A stretch of DNA of 64,000 nucleotides, from the NCBI GenBank assembly GCA_016617855.1, contig JAECUM010011166.1, forward strand, positions 42,441 to 106,440. Direction: 5' to 3'. Position 1 is the first letter of the stretch, and each line of letters begins with the position of its first letter. Below the pieces are notes generated by a model. It was not told where the DNA came from, did not search any database, and worked only from the letters and a program-made list of their open reading frames with translations. The position numbers were made by a program, and so were the translations under genes. Of the stretch, positions 61,322-64,000 are shown piece after piece. Source of the stretch: Megalonaias nervosa (Eukaryota > Mollusca > Bivalvia > Unionida > Unionidae).

Positions 61322-61790
61322 TGACTTATCATTACATGTGAAAAAAGAACATGAAAAAGTGGATACCTGGTAACTTTATTACCTTTTGAACAATAGTTGG
61401 TACACTGCTTCTTGGAATCCTGTCGTGTGCGCTAAAGATGAACTACCTCATCGCAAACCTCAAGACCATCAAGCTTATGTCATCAACACGGACGAAAGTC
61501 ATCTCCCAGGAACCCACTGGGTAGCTGTTTACTTCCCTAAAGAGGATTGTGTGGAGTATTTTGATTCGTATGGATTATCCCCTTTGGAAGACGACATCAT
61601 CGACTTTATGAGAAGAAATGCCCAGACGACACGATTCAATAATGTGAAATTACAAGGCACAGATGCCATGGTGTGTGGACAATATTGTGTGCACTTTCTT
61701 CATCAACGTAGTATTGAATATCCTTTAGAACATTTAGTGACTTATTTTGATTGTAACTGTTCTAGAAACGATGAGAAAGTAGATCGATGA
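61321..61790 (+). pseudogene. Adenovirus-type cysteine protease (adenain-like), N-terminus damaged
   Basis: The catalytic part is open from 61386: the His in GTHWVAVYF, the Asp in VEYFDSYG and the Cys in VCGQYCVHFL are all present, in the order and spacing of the adenain/Ulp1 fold. The N-terminus is not intact: the ATG at 61321 is in another frame and hits a stop after six codons, and the protease frame has a TAA at 61371. After the TGA at 61788 the same frame continues (ARKRSVHQWPHDFHQW), perhaps the lost C-terminus. It would cleave capsid and core precursors at GG sites. Confidence 0.88.
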
Positions 61791-61949
61791 TTTTGTGACC
61801 ATTATGGCTATCTTTTGTCTTTAGCTAGGAAACGTAGTGTACATCAATGGCCTCATGACTTCCATCAGTGGAAATCTAACGTGATTTCACAACGTTGTCA
61901 ACCTTGTCAAAAAAGTTTGATATTATTGTTAATTGTTAGTTGTTTGTTA

Positions 61950-61955
61950 AATAAA
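61950..61955 (+). terminator. Polyadenylation signal AATAAA
   Basis: Located 160 bp after the protease stop in AT-rich DNA, followed by a T/G-rich tract (TGTTTTG, TGTGTCTGTC), a plausible 3' end for the late capsid-gene cluster. Confidence 0.5.
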
Positions 61956-62121
61956 AAATGTTGTTTTGAAAAAATGTGTCTGTCGTTTGTTTCAAAAAAG
62001 ACATTGTGAATATATGCTCTTTGACTTCTCTCTATCCCTCACCATGACATTAGCTATCATAGCGTTCCGACCCAACAAAAACCCATTAGGGATGTTTTCT
62101 CTCGCGTCCGCGTTTGAACCA

Positions 62122-62180
62122 TATAAAGCGGGTCGGTCCCCAGTCTGGCCATCCACTGTTGACTCGTCAACCTACGAAAG
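62122..62180 (+). promoter_or_regulatory. TATA promoter of the rightmost gene
   Basis: TATAAAG at 62122-62128, with CA at about +32; start codon at 62181. The layout mirrors the promoters of the leftmost genes. Confidence 0.55.
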
Positions 62181-62612
62181 ATGCCTTTCAGACTAGCCAA
62201 GCTGAACGAAGCTTGCGTGAATTTACATCGTGTCAGGCTAAACCTGATACCGAAGCCTGAAGAGATAGAGAATGTCAGGATGTTATCAATAGCCCAAGAC
62301 CTGGTAGAAGAGGTCTTCAGAGAGGAAATCGAGAAAGAACAAGAATGGACAGAGAAGTACAGACTTCAGAAGCAGAGAGAACAGCAACAACAACAGCAGC
62401 AGCAACAAGAACCAGACAGAGGTTTTGTCGACTGTCGAGTAGACACCAAAGAGTTCTCCTTCTCTTTCCGCAGAAGCAGGCCGTATTTTGTAGGAAAGCT
62501 GCCGCCAGACGGGGACGCAATCTTAGACAGTAAAAAAGATTGCCATCACTCCCCGTCAACAAAAAACAGCCCTTTTCAGTGCAACCCCAATACTCTAGAA
62601 AAGACATACTAA
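62181..62612 (+). CDS. Coiled-coil, polyglutamine terminal gene (reading frame of the end uncertain)
   Basis: The ATG at 62181 starts a helical, charged protein: EEIENVRML, then a Glu/Arg coiled coil (EEVFREEIEKEQEW), then nine or ten glutamines. After the CAA/CAG run this frame stays open to 62612, but that passes through the stem-loop remnant; an alternative frame ends earlier, at 62531-62533. I therefore suspect a shift in the CAG tract. The coiled coil recalls the left-end gene at 45424 but they are not clearly homologous. Function unknown. Confidence 0.5.
   Translation: MPFRLAKLNEACVNLHRVRLNLIPKPEEIENVRMLSIAQDLVEEVFREEIEKEQEWTEKYRLQKQREQQQQQQQQQEPDRGFVDCRVDTKEFSFSFRRSRPYFVGKLPPDGDAILDSKKDCHHSPSTKNSPFQCNPNTLEKTY
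62568..62604 (+). terminator. Mutated histone-type stem-loop near the right end
   Basis: AGCCCT-TTTC-AGTGCA (62568-62583): the TTTC loop and four of six pairs are retained, two pairs are broken. The flank ACCCC and the purine element AGAAAAGA (from 62597, 13 nt downstream) are kept. Same order as at the left end. Confidence 0.5.
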
Positions 62613-62650
62613 TTCAATTGCCAAAAAAAATTGTGTGTTTGTATGTTAAG
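62605..62650 (+). repeat. Right terminal inverted-repeat-like end of the element
   Basis: ATTGCCAAAAAAAATTG matches the left end's TTGCCTAAAAAAAAAATTTG in the opposite orientation. The exact terminus is not determined and may be removed by the LINE insertion. Confidence 0.45.
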
Positions 62651-62659
62651 AAATAGAAG

Positions 62660-62904
62660 TGTGTCTATAAGCACTTCGTTTCAACTGTCCTTACTGCCCA
62701 ATAGCAGGGACGCTCGACCACATCTTCAACACATGTGCCACCTACAATGTGCAAGGGAACAGCTTCCAAGAATACCAGAAACGCACTGGATCACCAACAA
62801 CATACCCAGATATATTGGATAAGACCAAGAACACAAATATAGAACTTACCTACAAAAACGTCATCTCGTACCTAAAGGGGATCCAAAAACATGGTCGCAT
62901 ATAG
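62660..62904 (+). pseudogene. C-terminal fragment of a non-LTR retrotransposon ORF2
   Basis: About 80 codons open to a TAG at 62902-62904, with a C-terminal zinc-knuckle pattern CPYCPIAGTLDHIFNTC (C-x2-C-x7-H-x4-C) of the type at the end of LINE reverse transcriptases. The reverse transcriptase and endonuclease are absent, so it is a 5'-truncated copy. It starts right where the viral element ends. Confidence 0.65.
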
Positions 62905-63930
62905 ACAAAAAGGAAAACACCAGCAACACAACAAACCAGGACTATGACCAATGAGCCTAGACCCACGGCTCAGAGACAAGCAGTACCAGCCATCCAACAC
63001 GCCAGCACCCAGTTATCCTACTAACCTATTAACCAGACTTAACAATTAACAATTGATCCTAATACACTTACCCACCAGACAACACACCAACAACGGGACC
63101 AGGACTAAAAAGGGGACTATGGCAAAACACCAGCTAAAAAACAAGTCCCCAAACCAACCTAAAAGGCATAAGGAATCCAAATCCAATGGTAACGACGAGA
63201 GAACCAGGACTACTAGACATCATAACAATGACAACAACAGGAATAAGCTGGACACAGGGTAAGTAAAACAACATGCAAACACAAAAGGAATATGACAAAA
63301 CGCCAGCTAAAAAGCAAGCCCTGAAATCAGCCTTAAAAGGCACAAGGAGTTGAAAACCAAACGCAACAACGAGGGAGCCAGAAATACCATTGAACATCAG
63401 ATTCAGCTAGGGAAATAAGACTATGGCACAAGGACCAACTAACGGGCAAATCTTAACTAAAATACCAAGACAAAAGGACACATAAGGGCACTAGCAACAA
63501 CAAGGGAGGCAGGACTATGGCAACAACTGCCAAGCCAAAAGGCGAGTCCTAAAAAGGAACTTACACACATAAGGAATCGAGATTCACCTTTAACAACAAG
63601 GGGGTGCACAGCGCCACAGACGGACACGAATAAGTCTAATCGGAAACACAATCGCGTCGAGGGACAGATAAGTATAACAAGGGCAAACAGGACCAAGACA
63701 TCAAAAGCCAACCATACAGAACCAACAATATAATATAGACTGAACAACACCACAAAAAAAACACTGTACATAGCATGCGACAAACTAAAACAACACTACT
63801 CCAACACTATTCAACTAAAACAAACTAACAAAGCACACACACCCACAATAACTAACATAACTACTAACCTAACACATAATCAACTAATAACTAATACTAA
63901 AGGGAAAAAAAATATAATAATATATCTATA
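62905..63930 (+). mobile_element. 3' region of the truncated LINE, with internal repeats
   Basis: A/C-rich DNA made of diverged tandem copies of a ~150-200 bp block: GACTATGGCAAAACACC, CAGCTAAAAA, CAAGTCC, TAAAAGGCATAAGGAATC and ACGAGAGAACCAGGAC recur near 63115, 63290, 63420 and 63510. No credible gene. Interpreted as the LINE's 3' untranslated region. Confidence 0.55.
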
Positions 63931-64000
63931 CAAAATATATTTTAAAAAATATATATATATGTGTGTGTGTGTATGTATATATGTGTGTATATATATATAT
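63930..64000. repeat. TA/TG microsatellite at the window end
   Basis: Alternating TATATA and TGTGTG tracts; may be the tail of the LINE. Confidence 0.85.

Larger units (their letters stand above)
44885..62650. mobile_element. Endogenous Polinton/Maverick (adintovirus-like) element, decayed
   Basis: About 17.8 kb with the diagnostic set: family B DNA polymerase of the protein-primed type, FtsK/HerA-like packaging ATPase, DDE integrase with C-terminal chromodomain, adenovirus-type cysteine protease, hexon, penton and a pVI-like protein, plus several small proteins that usually travel with them. Higher GC and denser coding than its surroundings, with no introns. Outer ends are marked by similar inverted sequence (stem-loop, GAAAAGA, then TTGCC and an A-run). 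I could not identify exact termini or a target-site duplication; the right end abuts a LINE fragment. Nearly all genes are broken by stops or indels, so this is an old integrated copy. Confidence 0.93.

Noticed and set aside
63134..63783. Minus-strand genes in the right-hand repeat region
   Set aside because: Open frames in a degenerate tandem repeat; Val/Leu/Phe-rich translation without recognisable domains.

Overview
The window looks like a chromosome segment from an invertebrate animal. Its host part is AT-rich, with tRNA-derived SINEs, minisatellites, a palindromic MITE family, a non-LTR retrotransposon tail and one very long single-exon cadherin gene. The style is lophotrochozoan, most likely molluscan, but no sequence feature fixes the species.

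Layout. 1-32.9 kb is non-coding as far as I can see. It holds about ten copies of a ~210 bp inverted-repeat element, three SINE families and several minisatellites. 32916-38141 (minus) is a 1742-codon exon encoding a signal peptide and about 16 cadherin repeats. It ends at a clean splice donor, so the membrane and cytoplasmic exons must lie further left, in or beyond 1-32.9 kb. 38.2-44.9 kb is non-coding, with microsatellites, another SINE and a set of diverged direct and inverted duplications.

44.9-62.65 kb is an endogenous Polinton/Maverick (adintovirus-like) element. It has a protein-primed type DNA polymerase B, a packaging ATPase, a retroviral-type integrase with chromodomain, penton, a pVI-like protein, hexon, an adenovirus-type cysteine protease and several small proteins conserved in the group. 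It also has accessory genes: a BIR (inhibitor-of-apoptosis) protein, a CCHC zinc-knuckle protein, paired small proteins with an F-box-like LPxxLxxxIY motif, and a tandem family of basic core-like proteins. Nearly every gene carries stops or frameshifts, and the polymerase motif A aspartate is asparagine, so this copy is a decayed fossil. The intact cadherin exon argues against assembly error as the explanation.

The most unusual signal is a histone-mRNA-type 3' end: a 6 bp stem with a TTTC loop, an AC-rich flank and a purine element 12-14 nt downstream. It follows the leftmost minus-strand gene and the adjacent plus-strand coiled-coil gene, and is present in mutated form at the right-end gene. 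The two outer copies sit in similar inverted terminal sequence. I know of no described Polinton with replication-dependent-histone-like mRNA ends. Many element genes also show a TATA box about 31-33 nt before a TCA-type initiator, and two gene pairs diverge from short bidirectional promoters.

Right of the element is a 5'-truncated LINE (C-terminal CCHC, stop, repetitive 3' region) running to a TA/TG microsatellite at the window end.
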